From Candidatus Binatia bacterium (lineage in GTDB: Bacteria; Desulfobacterota; Binatia; UBA9968; JAJDTQ01), in NCBI GenBank assembly GCA_951813575.1, contig OX638375.1:1465001-1529000 (forward strand): 64,000 nucleotides of DNA, given 5' to 3'. The position numbers and the translations under genes were made by a program. Positions 1 through 8,585 of this stretch are shown piece by piece. Under the pieces are notes generated by a model, which was not told the DNA's origin, did not search any database, and saw only the letters and a list, made by a program, of their open reading frames with translations. Each line of letters starts with the position of its first letter. Within the stretch, counting starts at the first letter, position 1.

Positions 1-732
1 GCGCGACAGGTAGCTGTCGCCGCCCACGATGCTGTTGACGAACGCGCCCTTCTCGAGCCACTCGCCGTTGATGACCGGGTCCACCGTGTTGGTGGCGGCG
101 GTGACGATGTCGCTGCCGCGCACGGCCTCTTCCGCCGTGTGCACCGGCACGATCTCCACCCCGGCCTTCTCGGTCATCTCCTCGGCGAAGCGCTCCCGGT
201 TGGCGCGGGTGGGGCTGAACACCTTGACCGTGTCGAGCTGGCGCACGGCGCAGGCCGCCAGTAGCTGCGTCTTGGCCTGCTCTCCGGAACCCACCAGCCC
301 CATGACCCGGGCATCCGCCCGCGCCAGGTGCTTGGCCGCCACTCCGCTGGTGGCGCCGACCCGGAAGATGGAGATGAAGTGGTCGTCCATGATGGACAGA
401 AGCGAGCAGTCCTCCATGTCGAACAGGAAAACGAGCCCGACGTAGTCCCCGGGGTAGATCCGCCGCTTGGTGCCGGCCACCTCCTCCTCGTCGGAGAAGG
501 TCGAGTCGATCCGGAGCCCCATCGACTTCATCCCGGGCACGAGGCCCATGATGTTGTTGAAGTAGTACTGGAAGCCGGGCTTCTTCCCCGGCGCCTGCAC
601 CCGCAGCCGGGCCCGGGGTGAATTCACCGCGCTGCCCTCGCCCATCTCCCGATAGGCCTGTTCGATGGCGTCGATCTCGTCCGTCATTGGGACCAGATCT
701 TCCAGTTGTTCATTCTTGAGGACTAGAACCAT
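1..732 (-). CDS. Ornithine cyclodeaminase / mu-crystallin family protein (3' end beyond window)
   Basis: NAD(P)-dependent cyclodeaminase/ketimine-reductase family, cytoplasmic. The open frame runs to base 1 without a stop, so 244 N-terminal residues are visible and the C-terminus lies outside the window. The start ATG at 732 has GGAGGAGACGA just upstream. Visible features are the substrate-loop Lys69 (GMKSMGLRI), a Rossmann motif near residue 146 (GLVGSGEQAKTQ) and the family segment KVFSPTRANRERF. Two further homologues lie at 54.9-57.1 kb. The family also contains alanine, pyrroline-2-carboxylate and opine-type enzymes, so the substrate is not assigned. It is the downstream gene of the molybdopterin-oxidoreductase cluster, about 90 bp after that gene's stop. 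Confidence 0.85.
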   Translation of the reverse strand, partial: MVLVLKNEQLEDLVPMTDEIDAIEQAYREMGEGSAVNSPRARLRVQAPGKKPGFQYYFNNIMGLVPGMKSMGLRIDSTFSDEEEVAGTKRRIYPGDYVGLVFLFDMEDCSLLSIMDDHFISIFRVGATSGVAAKHLARADARVMGLVGSGEQAKTQLLAACAVRQLDTVKVFSPTRANRERFAEEMTEKAGVEIVPVHTAEEAVRGSDIVTAATNTVDPVINGEWLEKGAFVNSIVGGDSYLSR

Positions 733-779
733 TCGTCTCCTCCGGGAAAGTCTCGGCGGAACCATTTCCGCCTCTTTCT

Positions 780-874
780 GTCATTCCCGTGGGGCGGGAA
801 TCCAGGGGTGGGCACGGGGCGGCCTACGTCTGGCGCCCGCCCTCCGCCTGGATTCCCGCTTTCGCGGGAATGAC
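780..874. repeat. Palindromic extragenic repeat pair (ATTCCCG...CGGGAAT type)
   Basis: Two short hairpins, each built on ATTCCCGC/GCGGGAAT, face each other at 780-805 and 848-874 and together form a larger inverted repeat. This is the widespread REP-like sequence whose translation reads VIPAKAGIQ. The stop codon of the molybdopterin oxidoreductase (824) lies inside the element, so the last residues of that protein are encoded by repeat DNA. Confidence 0.8.
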
Positions 875-3286
875 GGTTGTTGGGACGTCAGCGTCATCGG
901 CCGGGCGCACGCGGCACAGGGACGACCGGTGCGGCAGCGATCCGCTGATGGGGTCGCGGTGCTCCGCGTCCACCAGCCCGTTGGGGTTTGCTCCAAGCCC
1001 CGAGAAGGGATCATGACCCGGCAGCTCGAGCTCCCGGCACGGCTGCCACCAGCCGTGCTGCAGGCAGACCACGCCGGGGATGATCCGGGCGGTGAGGTTC
1101 GCCCGCACCTTGACGGCGCCCTTCGGGCTTTCCACGACCATCCATTGCTTGTGCTCGATGCCCTGCTCCCGCGCCGTGTCCGGATGCAGCTCGGCGGTGG
1201 GCTCCGGCGCCGCCTTGCGGAGACTGGGAAGAGCCCGGTGCTGGCTGTGGATGAAGGTCGTGAACTTGGCGTTGGTGAGGACCAGGGGATACTCCGCGGC
1301 AAGGTCCGGCCGGCTCGTGGGGCTCAGGGCCGGCTCCTGGTATTCCGGCAGCGGCGCAAACCCGTGCTGCGCAAGCCGATGGGAATAGATCTCCACCCGG
1401 CCGGACGGGTTGTTGAAGCCCTTCGGCCGACCCTCGTCGTCGGTGTCCGCATACTTGCGGTAGCGCCGGGGACTCTCCAAGGTCACGCCCCCCGGGTGCG
1501 CCCTGAGCTCGTCCAGGGTCATGCCGGTGGGTTCCAACTGGTGGGCATAGGCCGCCTCCACGTCGCCGTCCCAGAAATCGTCGGCGAAGCCCATGCGTTT
1601 GGCCAGCTCGAACACCACCCATGTGTCCGACCGCCGCTCCGCCAGCGGCTCCACGGCCTTGGGCCGGTACTGGACGTGGGTGCGGGCATCCACCCGGTGG
1701 CGGAAACCGCCGCAGAGGTGTTCCATCTCCAGGAAGCTCGTGGCCGGCAGCACGTAGTCGCAGAGCTGGGCCGTCGGAGTCATGAACAGCTCGGTGGCCA
1801 CCCCGAGCTCCAGCGCGCAGAGGGCGTCGTGCCCGCGTGCCGGGTCGCCGTTGGAGAGCACGGTATTGGAGCCCAGGTTGATCAGGGCGCGGACCGGATA
1901 CGGGCGGTCCTCCAGGATGGCGTTGTAGACGTCGTGGGCCGCACACGCGCCCGCGGTCGCCGGCGGGCCCAGCGGCTTCTCGTCGAGGCCGATGCGCCTG
2001 GCCGCCGCCGCGGCGGGGAGGAACTCCTTGCCGTCCACCCCGCGAAACGGCGCCATGGGCAGCATCAGGTTGCCCCCAGGCGCATCGATGTCTCCCAGCA
2101 ACGCGTACAGAATGGATATGGCCCGGCTGGTCTGGCTCGCGTTCGTGTGCTGGCCGATGCCGTTCCACATGAACATGCTCACGGGCCGGTGGTCGCTGAG
2201 GATACGCGCGGCTTCGCGGACCTGGTCCGCGGGGACACGCGTGACGCTTTCGGACCGTTCCGGCGCGTGGGACGCGGCCAACCGCGCAAGAGCGGCGAAC
2301 GCCGGCTCGCACGAGACCACGGCGCCGTCCCCGGCCGGCACGCTCACGGTGCCGGACAGCGCTGGGCACACGCCGTCTTCCGTGCAGGTCCGCGCATGCG
2401 GATCGTAGGCCACTGCCCGCTCCGAGGACTCGTCCCAGACCACGTAGCGGTCCGGACTGCCCCCGGCCGCCAAGTCCGCCTCGGTCAACGGCTCTCCGGT
2501 GTCCGTGCGCAGCAGGAACGGGCCGTTGGTCCAGTCGCGGACGAAGGCGTCGTCGTACCGTCCTTCCTCGATCATGACATGGACGAGGGCCAGGGCCAGC
2601 GCCCCGTCGGCGCCCGGCCGTACCTGGAGCAGCACGTCCGCCTGGCTACCGAGGCCGACCCTTCGCGGGTCCACCACCACGACCTTCATGCCGCTCTTGC
2701 GCGCGGTGACCACGTCCTGGGCCAGCATGAGCTGTGTGGAGCTCGGGTTGTGGCCCCACAGGAGGAAGGCGCCGCTGTGAAGCACGTCCGGCGACGGCTG
2801 CGGCACGCCAAACGTGTAGCTGAACACGGTATCCTTGTGCCAGTTGCAGACGTGGGTGGTGGAAACCGAGTTGGGGCTGCCGATGCGGTTGATCAGACGC
2901 GTCGACCACTGGCTGACGTCGTCCACGGAGGTGCCGCTGGCGGTCCCCCGGGCCATGGCGATGGCCTCGGCGCCGAAGCGCTCCCGGATGCTCAGCAGGC
3001 GCGCGGCGATGTCGTCCAGCGCCTCGTCCCAGCCGACCCGTTCCCAGCCCGGGTCTGCCGCGCCCTTGGGGTTGGTGCGGCGCAACGGGTAGTCCAGGCG
3101 TTCGCCGTTGTAGACCAGCTCCGGGGCCGCCTTCCCCTTGACGCAGATGGCGCCGCCGTTGGGATGGTCATGGTCCGCGTCCAGCCGGGTCACCCGCCCG
3201 TCCTCCACCGTGGCCACGGTGGCGCAGTGGGCGGTGCACAGCACGCAGTAACCCCGAACCTTCTCGACCTGTGGTTCCGTCATCAT
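824..3286 (-). CDS. Molybdopterin-dependent oxidoreductase (DMSO reductase superfamily, [4Fe-4S])
   Basis: 820-residue catalytic subunit of a bis-MGD molybdo- or tungstoenzyme. The N-terminus carries a [4Fe-4S] motif C14-x2-C17-x3-C21-x26-C48, and the C-terminal part (from about residue 660, YPLVLTNAKF) is the molydopterin dinucleotide-binding beta-barrel. There is no Tat or Sec signal, so the enzyme is probably cytoplasmic. A Cys in THVCNWHK (about 146) is a candidate metal ligand. ATG codons at 3286 and 3283 are both possible starts. The last ~17 residues (VIPAKAGIQ and following) come from the repeat at 780-874 and are atypical. A fumarate-reductase-like flavoprotein lies 78 bp upstream on the same strand, and moaC (Moco synthesis) is nearby. 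Substrate unknown: the superfamily covers formate, thiosulfate, aldehyde and hydroxylation or hydration reactions. Confidence 0.88.
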   Translation of the reverse strand: MMTEPQVEKVRGYCVLCTAHCATVATVEDGRVTRLDADHDHPNGGAICVKGKAAPELVYNGERLDYPLRRTNPKGAADPGWERVGWDEALDDIAARLLSIRERFGAEAIAMARGTASGTSVDDVSQWSTRLINRIGSPNSVSTTHVCNWHKDTVFSYTFGVPQPSPDVLHSGAFLLWGHNPSSTQLMLAQDVVTARKSGMKVVVVDPRRVGLGSQADVLLQVRPGADGALALALVHVMIEEGRYDDAFVRDWTNGPFLLRTDTGEPLTEADLAAGGSPDRYVVWDESSERAVAYDPHARTCTEDGVCPALSGTVSVPAGDGAVVSCEPAFAALARLAASHAPERSESVTRVPADQVREAARILSDHRPVSMFMWNGIGQHTNASQTSRAISILYALLGDIDAPGGNLMLPMAPFRGVDGKEFLPAAAAARRIGLDEKPLGPPATAGACAAHDVYNAILEDRPYPVRALINLGSNTVLSNGDPARGHDALCALELGVATELFMTPTAQLCDYVLPATSFLEMEHLCGGFRHRVDARTHVQYRPKAVEPLAERRSDTWVVFELAKRMGFADDFWDGDVEAAYAHQLEPTGMTLDELRAHPGGVTLESPRRYRKYADTDDEGRPKGFNNPSGRVEIYSHRLAQHGFAPLPEYQEPALSPTSRPDLAAEYPLVLTNAKFTTFIHSQHRALPSLRKAAPEPTAELHPDTAREQGIEHKQWMVVESPKGAVKVRANLTARIIPGVVCLQHGWWQPCRELELPGHDPFSGLGANPNGLVDAEHRDPISGSLPHRSSLCRVRPADDADVPTTVIPAKAGIQAEGGRQT

Positions 3287-3364
3287 GTCGGTGACCTGCC
3301 GATCCTGTTTTGCCGCGGGTTCACGGACGGGAAGGAAACCGCCCGTACAAGGCGTCGCAACCGG

Positions 3365-4840
3365 TCAATCGCGGTTGGGAACCCCCACGAAGCCGTCGCC
3401 CCAGCCCGCCTCCTGGGCGGCCCAGCCGCCGGCCACGCGGCCGCTGAAGATGGACGGCCCGAGCATCGTCCCCTCCAGGCCGGCGCGGCCGTTGATGTGC
3501 CCGCCGGCCATGCCGGCGACCTCGCCCGCGGCGTAGAGGCCGGGGATCGGCTCGAAGTGCTTGTTCAACACCCGGCAGCGTATGTCGGTCTTCACCCCGC
3601 CGAAGTTCTTGCGCGCCAGCGGAAAGATCTGGATGGCGTAGTAGGGCGGCGTGTCGAACTTCTTGGAAAGCTTGAGCGGCTTGCCGAACTCGGGCTCCTT
3701 TTCAAGTCCCTGCTCGCACGCCTGGTTGTAGCGTTCCACGGTTTCGAGAAAGGCCGGCACGTCCACCTCCGTGAGCCGGCCCAGCTCCTCCAGGGAGTCC
3801 GCCTTCTTGATGAACGGGGAGTTGTCCAGCAACTCCTGGACCTTGTCCCGGTCCACCTTCTCGCCGGCCCGGTAGTAGGGGTCGGCGATCTCGAGCCTGG
3901 CGGTCATGGGCGTGTCCACCACGGCCCAGGCGTGGCGCGGGCTCTGGGCCATCAGCGCCGGTGAAGCGGAGTTGCCGCCCGACAGCGCCTCGTTGTGAAA
4001 CCGCACGCCCTGCTGGTTGATCCAGATGTAGCCCGGGGCCTGGCGGAAGACCAGGCCGCGCCGCTGATTCGGGTCGCGATAGTCCGGCGTGGCGTAGACG
4101 TAGAACCAGATGTGGTCCATGTGGGTGAGGTAGCCGCCGGCCTGTCTCACCAGCCGGTGGCCGGTGCCGGTGGAGCCGCGGCCGGAACCCTCCATGACCT
4201 TTTCGCCCTTGAGGGCGGGGTTGGCGTCCAGCACCATGTCGAGGTTGGAGTTGAACCCGCCGGTGGCCACCACCACCACCCGGCTGTCCACCTCCACGGC
4301 TTCGCCGGTGCCTGCGTCCTTGCCCAGGAGTCCGGTGACCCGGCCGTTCTCACGCTTGAGCTCGGTAATCTCGGTGTCGGACACGATCTCGCCGCCGCGC
4401 TCCCGGAACGCCGCGATGAGATGCGTCATCAGGCCAAGCCCGCTGTTCTGGGCCCTCGTCCAGCGCAGCACCGTGTTGCCCTCCTGCTGCTTCATGTCCA
4501 CCCACTGGACGCCCATGCGCTCGGCCCAGAAGTAGAGGTCGTGGAGCGAATGCTCGATGTAGTAGCGCGCCCAGACCTCGTCCACCGAAGGACCGCCCCA
4601 CCTGATCCAGTCGTTGAAGGCCAGGTCCGGCGTGTCGACGATGCCGTTGGCCTTCTGGATCGGCGTGCCCACGATGAGGCAGCCGCCGCCGGAGATGATG
4701 GCGGCGCCGCCCAGATCCGGCGCCTTCTCGAAGGCGATGGCGCTTGCGCCGGCGTCACGGGCTTCGATGCCCGCGGCCATTCCCGCCCCGCCGGAGCCGA
4801 CGATGGCGATATCGGTGGTGTAATGCTTGACCTGAGACAT
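3365..4840 (-). CDS. FAD-dependent oxidoreductase, fumarate reductase / 3-ketosteroid dehydrogenase-like
   Basis: 491-residue flavoprotein of the FAD_binding_2 family. The N-terminal dinucleotide motif is IVGSGGAGMAAG (residues 14-25), followed by GGAAIISGGG. The C-terminal FAD-contact region includes PGLYAAGEVAGMAGG and GRAGLEGTMLGPSIFSGRVAG. There is no heme domain, signal peptide or membrane anchor, so it looks like a soluble reductase or dehydrogenase acting on an unsaturated acid or ketone. It is transcribed just ahead of the molybdopterin enzyme (78 bp gap), suggesting a shared pathway or electron relay. ATG at 4840 is preceded by a G-rich stretch (AGGGGG) about 10 bp upstream. Confidence 0.85.
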   Translation of the reverse strand: MSQVKHYTTDIAIVGSGGAGMAAGIEARDAGASAIAFEKAPDLGGAAIISGGGCLIVGTPIQKANGIVDTPDLAFNDWIRWGGPSVDEVWARYYIEHSLHDLYFWAERMGVQWVDMKQQEGNTVLRWTRAQNSGLGLMTHLIAAFRERGGEIVSDTEITELKRENGRVTGLLGKDAGTGEAVEVDSRVVVVATGGFNSNLDMVLDANPALKGEKVMEGSGRGSTGTGHRLVRQAGGYLTHMDHIWFYVYATPDYRDPNQRRGLVFRQAPGYIWINQQGVRFHNEALSGGNSASPALMAQSPRHAWAVVDTPMTARLEIADPYYRAGEKVDRDKVQELLDNSPFIKKADSLEELGRLTEVDVPAFLETVERYNQACEQGLEKEPEFGKPLKLSKKFDTPPYYAIQIFPLARKNFGGVKTDIRCRVLNKHFEPIPGLYAAGEVAGMAGGHINGRAGLEGTMLGPSIFSGRVAGGWAAQEAGWGDGFVGVPNRD

Positions 4841-4918
4841 GTTGCTTGAACCCCCTGAATGCGCGATTCGGGATAACGTACTCCCTGGCGCGGCGGGGGG
4901 TCAAGCCGGGCAAGAACA

Positions 4919-5602
4919 TCAAAGGAGCCCTTCCCGGTTGAAGCTGAAGAAGCGGTCGTGTCCCACCACCACATGATCGTGGACCTTCACGCCCAGCACC
5001 TCCCCCACCTGCCTGAGGCGGTGGGTGATGTCCACGTCCTCGCGGCTCGGCGAAGGATCGCCGCTGGGGTGGTTGTGGACGAAGATGACGCCGGCGGCGG
5101 ACTCCCGGATGACCGGGTTGAAGACTTCCCTGGGATGGACCACGGACGCCGTCAGCGATCCCTCGGAGATCTTGACGTCCCGGATCTTGCGGTTCCGGTT
5201 GGTCAGCAGGACGACGTAGAAGGACTCCCGCTTGGCGTTGATGCAGCGGGGCCGGAAATGGCGGAAGACCTCCTCCGGCGAGCTCAGCAACTGGCCGGCC
5301 TCGCAGCGGAGGTCCTCCCGCCGCCTGCCGAGCTCCAGGCACGCCTTGATGCGGGCGGCCTTGGCCCGGCCCAGCCCCTTGAGCCCCGTCAACTCCGCGA
5401 TGGAGGCGTCATCGATGCCGCTCAGGCCGTCGAACTGCATCAACAGCGTTCTGGCGTGATCCAGCGCGCTCTGGTGCTCTCCGGCGCTGCCGGTACCCAG
5501 CAGGATCGCCAGCAACTCCGTTTCCGTGAGGTGCTCCGCCCCTCTCTCGAGAAGCTTCTCCCGTGGACGGTCTTCCACCGGCCATTGGTTGATTCGCGTC
5601 AT
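4919..5602 (-). CDS. radC: RadC family JAMM-domain protein
   Basis: 227-residue RadC. The N-terminal helix-hairpin-helix part covers roughly residues 60-90 (LTGLKGLGRAKAARI). The C-terminal JAB/MPN domain carries the zinc motif H176-N-H178-P-S-G-D followed by S186 and D189. The family is linked to DNA repair or recombination, though its exact role remains debated. The frame stays open upstream to 5722, but those 40 residues would be read from the MITE-like repeat. The internal ATG at 5602 gives the standard RadC length and start (MTRINQWPVEDRPREKL), so it was chosen. No strong ribosome-binding site is evident; AGGA lies about 14 bp upstream. Confidence 0.93.
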   Translation of the reverse strand: MTRINQWPVEDRPREKLLERGAEHLTETELLAILLGTGSAGEHQSALDHARTLLMQFDGLSGIDDASIAELTGLKGLGRAKAARIKACLELGRRREDLRCEAGQLLSSPEEVFRHFRPRCINAKRESFYVVLLTNRNRKIRDVKISEGSLTASVVHPREVFNPVIRESAAGVIFVHNHPSGDPSPSREDVDITHRLRQVGEVLGVKVHDHVVVGHDRFFSFNREGLL

Positions 5603-5705
5603 GGTGAGCCCGGGTTCCTGCGAACAAGTGCCTAGGAATAAGTTCGGCACTTCCCGGAGGAACTTTAGGGCTTGATGGCGGGCAAATCCCGCGGGTGAGA
5701 GGAGG

Positions 5706-5892
5706 CTAGTGTCGTGTCCCACGTAAATGTTGACAAATCTGCTGGTCTTTTTCGTCGTCGGCTGCGTTGGTCACCCCGGGCTTGACCCGGGGTCTTCCTC
5801 GCGTGGTAACCGCCACTGCTCGTCATCGCGCCTTGCCGACAACGAAAAATCCTGCGCATCTTTGTCAACATTTACGTGGGACACGACACTAG
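5706..5892. mobile_element. MITE-like element, copy 1 (type A termini)
   Basis: 187 bp non-coding element with perfect terminal inverted repeats of about 32 bp that begin CTAGTGTCGTGTCCCACG and end with the reverse complement. CTAG at both borders matches the target preference known for the IS630/Tc1-mariner group, which duplicates TA within CTAG; that affiliation is an inference. The core carries a CACCCCGGGCTTGACCCGGGG palindrome flanked by subterminal CGTCGTCGGC/GCCGACAACG arms. Compared with copies 2 and 3 it lacks about 23 bp in the palindrome. It lies between the 3' end of moaC, whose TAG stop it supplies, and radC. Confidence 0.85.
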
Positions 5893-6368
5893 CTTCTTTC
5901 GAAGGTCCCGCTCTTGCCGCCGCTCTTGTGCACGAGGGAGATCTCGCCGACGGTCATCTCCCGGTCCACGGCCTTGCACATGTCGTAGATGGTGAGGCCC
6001 GCCACGGAGACGGCGGTGAGCGCCTCCATCTCCACGCCGGTCTGCCCGGCGATGCGGACGGTGGCCTCGATCTCGACGGACGGCGGGCCCTCTCGGGGGG
6101 TGAGCTGGACCTCCACGCCGCTGATGTTGAGGGGGTGGCACATGGGGATGAGCTCGGAGGTCTTCTTGGCGGCCATGATGCCGGCGATGCGCGCCACCGT
6201 GAGGACGTCGCCCTTGGGGATCTGCCCCTCGGCGATGGCCGCCAGGGTCTCCGCCCGCATGGTCACCACGCCCCGGGCCACGGCCACCCGCCGGGTCACG
6301 TCCTTGCCGGTGACGTCCACCATCCGCACCCGCCCCTGCTCATCGACATGGGACAACTTGGCCATCAT
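5889..6368 (-). CDS. moaC: Cyclic pyranopterin monophosphate synthase MoaC
   Basis: 159-residue MoaC, which converts 3',8-cyclo-GTP to cPMP in molybdenum cofactor biosynthesis (cytoplasm). Diagnostic stretches are [32 protein letters not shown] (conserved Lys and active-site HP region) and [20 protein letters not shown], ending KSGGKSG near the C-terminus. Length is normal. ATG at 6368 follows GGAGG (about 5 bp spacing). The TAG stop is the inner edge of the CTAG border of the MITE-like element, yet the protein is not visibly truncated. It may supply cofactor to the molybdopterin oxidoreductase encoded nearby. Divergent from trxB. Confidence 0.96.
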   Translation of the reverse strand: MMAKLSHVDEQGRVRMVDVTGKDVTRRVAVARGVVTMRAETLAAIAEGQIPKGDVLTVARIAGIMAAKKTSELIPMCHPLNISGVEVQLTPREGPPSVEIEATVRIAGQTGVEMEALTAVSVAGLTIYDMCKAVDREMTVGEISLVHKSGGKSGTFERS

Positions 6369-6460
6369 GAATCCTCCGAACCGCCCGGCGCTCAGTGTAT
6401 CGCCCGGAACCGCGAAAGCAAGCGGGCGCGGCTGTCCCGACCTACAAGGGAAACCGTCCG

Positions 6461-6471
6461 TATGCTAAAAA
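6461..6471 (+). promoter_or_regulatory. Candidate -10 box for a leaderless trxB transcript
   Basis: TATGCTAAAAA lies directly ahead of trxB: TAAAAA at 6466-6471 ends 7 bp before the ATG at 6479. No Shine-Dalgarno sequence is visible between them, which would fit a leaderless mRNA. No convincing -35 box was found, so this is tentative. Confidence 0.3.
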
Positions 6472-6478
6472 TGAAGCC

Positions 6479-7423
6479 ATGGCAGACCAGACCCACTATC
6501 GCGTCATCATCCTCGGTTCCGGGGCCGCCGGGCTCACCGCCGCCCTCTACACCGCCCGCGCCAACCTCGAGCCCCTGGTGGTGGAAGGCTCCCAGCCCGG
6601 GGGCCAGCTCACCATCACCACCGACGTCGAGAACTACCCCGGCTTCCCGGACGGCATCATGGGCCCGGACATGATGGACCAGTTCCGCAAGCAGGCCGAA
6701 CGCTTCGGCACCACGATCATTTTCGGGGACGTTTCCGCCGTGGAACTGGGCACGCGGCCCATCGCGCTGCAGGCCGGCAAGGACCGCTACACCTGCGACG
6801 CCCTGATCATCGCCACCGGCGCCACCGCCAAGCTGCTGGGGCTCGAAGCCGAAAACAGGCTGATGGGGCACGGCGTCTCCGCCTGCGCCACCTGCGACGG
6901 CTTCTTCTTCAAGGACAAGGAACTCATCGTGGTAGGCGGCGGCGACACCGCCATCGAAGAGGCCACCTTCCTCACCAAGTTCGCCAGCAAGGTCTCCATC
7001 GTGCACCGCCGCGACCAGCTTCGCGCCTCCAAGATCATGCAGGACCGCGCCCGCGCCAACCCCAAGATCGAGTTCATCTGGGACACCACGGTGGAGGACA
7101 TCCACGGCGACGCGCAGGACGGAGGGGTCAACGGCGTCACCCTGCGGAACGTTAAGACCGGCAAGGACGAGGCTTTCGCCTGCGACGGCGTCTTCATCGC
7201 CATCGGCCATCAGCCCAACTCCCAGCTCTTCGAAGGCGTCCTGGAGATGGACGAGCTCGGCTACATCAAGACCCACGACGGCACCAGGACCACCCTGGAA
7301 GGCGTCTTCGCCTGCGGCGACGTCCAGGACCGCACATACCGCCAGGCCGTAACCGCCGCCGGCAGCGGCTGCATGGCCGCCATCGACGCGGAGCGGTTTC
7401 TCACCGAGCTGGAGAGCGGCTGA
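6479..7423 (+). CDS. trxB: Thioredoxin-disulfide reductase
   Basis: 314-residue low-molecular-weight thioredoxin reductase that passes NADPH electrons through FAD and a redox disulfide to thioredoxin. Visible motifs are FAD-binding GSGAAG (13-18), the redox-active C136-A-T-C139, NADPH-binding GGGDTA (153-158) and the C-terminal FAD motif GVFACGDVQD. The frame is open back to 6395, but the extra 28 residues do not resemble the family; ATG at 6479 (MADQTHYRVIILGSGAAG) was chosen. No Shine-Dalgarno precedes it. Divergent from moaC, with 110 bp between them. Confidence 0.95.
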   Translation: MADQTHYRVIILGSGAAGLTAALYTARANLEPLVVEGSQPGGQLTITTDVENYPGFPDGIMGPDMMDQFRKQAERFGTTIIFGDVSAVELGTRPIALQAGKDRYTCDALIIATGATAKLLGLEAENRLMGHGVSACATCDGFFFKDKELIVVGGGDTAIEEATFLTKFASKVSIVHRRDQLRASKIMQDRARANPKIEFIWDTTVEDIHGDAQDGGVNGVTLRNVKTGKDEAFACDGVFIAIGHQPNSQLFEGVLEMDELGYIKTHDGTRTTLEGVFACGDVQDRTYRQAVTAAGSGCMAAIDAERFLTELESG

Positions 7424-7559
7424 TCCGCCGGCGCCCGGACCCTTCATCCCAGATCACTACTCGTTGCCCCGACCACTACTCGAGAACTCTGCCCCGCCAC
7501 CCCGGAGCTCTGCTCCGGAACTCTACCCCCTCACCCCGTACCACTACTCCGGAAATCTG

Positions 7560-7724
7560 CTCCGTCACACAGGACCACTACTCCGTCACCCCGGACTTGA
7601 TCCGGGGTCCAGGGGGTGGGTCGGGGTCGGGGCATGTCTGCTCCACGTGCCTCCTCCACCCCTTCCCCTTCCTGGACCCCGGATCAAGTCCGGGGTGACG
7701 GAGTAGTGGTCCGTGTGACGGAGC
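7560..7724. repeat. Long inverted repeat in the trxB-hisF gap
   Basis: Arms at 7560-7613 and 7671-7724 are reverse complements apart from one indel. They include the extragenic palindrome GTCACCCCGGACTTGATCC and a CCACTACTCC/GGAGTAGTGG extension, and a 57 bp spacer separates them. Degenerate CCACTACTC units also occur singly from 7457 onward. The whole interval 7424-7820 (397 bp) between the two convergent genes shows no credible gene; short frames reading HPGLDPGS are translations of the repeat. The structure could terminate transcription from both sides. Confidence 0.75.
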
Positions 7725-7820
7725 GGGGTTGCCGGGTGACGGAGCGGGGTTGTTCGGAGGGACGCGTCAGGAATTCGGATTCCCCGTGTGCGTTTCGGCT
7801 AGCGGTATCGGGCCCGCCGT

Positions 7821-8585
7821 TCAGTCCTGGAACGGCCGCACCGGAATACCCCGCTCGTGCAGATAGCGCTTGCACTCGCCGATGGTGTACTCGCCGTAGT
7901 GGAAAATGGACGCGGCCAGGGCGGCACTGGCGTGGCCTTCGGCGAAGCCGTCGTGGATGTGCTCGGGATTGCCGACGCCGCCGGAGGCGATGACCGGTAT
8001 GGTGACGCGGTCGGAGATGGCGCGGGTGAGGGGCAGGTCGTAGCCGTCCTTGGTGCCGTCGCGGTCCATGCTGGTGAGGAGGATCTCGCCGGCGCCGTAT
8101 TCGGCCATGCGTTCGGCCCAGTCGCAGGCGTCGATGCCGGTGGGGTTGCGGCCGCCGTGGGTGAACACCTCCCAGTGGTCCTCCACCTGCTTGGCGTCGA
8201 TGGCCACCACGATGCACTGGCTGCCGAAGGTCTCGGCCGCTTCCCGCACGAACTCCGGGCGGGTCACCGCCGCGGTGTTGATGGAGACCTTGTCGGCGCC
8301 GGCCTTGAGCAGCCGGCGGATGTCGGCGTTCTCCCGGATGCCGCCGCCCACGGTCAGGGGCATGAAGATCTCGTCGGCGGTGCGCGCCACCACGTCCAGG
8401 ATGATGCCGCGCTGCTCGTGGGAGGCGGTGATGTCCAGGAAGCATAGCTCGTCGGCTCCGGCCGCGTCGTAGGCCCGGGCCACCTCCACCGGGTCCCCGG
8501 CGTCGCGGATCTCCACGAAGCGGATCCCCTTCACCACCCGGCCGGCATCCACGTCTAGACAGGGGATGATGCGCTTAGTGAGCAT
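7821..8585 (-). CDS. hisF: Imidazole glycerol phosphate synthase, cyclase subunit HisF
   Basis: 254-residue TIM barrel that, with HisH, converts PRFAR plus ammonia to imidazole glycerol phosphate and AICAR in histidine biosynthesis. Catalytic Asp11 lies in IIPCLDVD and the second Asp in VVAIDAK (about 130). Phosphate-binding glycines occur in [10 protein letters not shown] and IASGGVGN. Start ATG at 8585; codons further upstream would only add hisA-overlapping sequence. It overlaps the hisA stop by 11 bp, indicating translational coupling. Last his gene in this block; no hisI or hisE follows. Confidence 0.96.
   Translation of the reverse strand: MLTKRIIPCLDVDAGRVVKGIRFVEIRDAGDPVEVARAYDAAGADELCFLDITASHEQRGIILDVVARTADEIFMPLTVGGGIRENADIRRLLKAGADKVSINTAAVTRPEFVREAAETFGSQCIVVAIDAKQVEDHWEVFTHGGRNPTGIDACDWAERMAEYGAGEILLTSMDRDGTKDGYDLPLTRAISDRVTIPVIASGGVGNPEHIHDGFAEGHASAALAASIFHYGEYTIGECKRYLHERGIPVRPFQD

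Noticed and set aside
665..3964. Very long plus-strand open frame opposite the molybdopterin enzyme
   Set aside because: High GC makes antisense frames stay open; the translation lacks domain signatures and is Arg/Gly/Val-rich, whereas the opposite strand encodes a clear enzyme.
5665..5871. Short frames within MITE-like elements (HPGLDPGS-type peptides)
   Set aside because: These are translations of palindromic repeats and occur in both strands; not genes.
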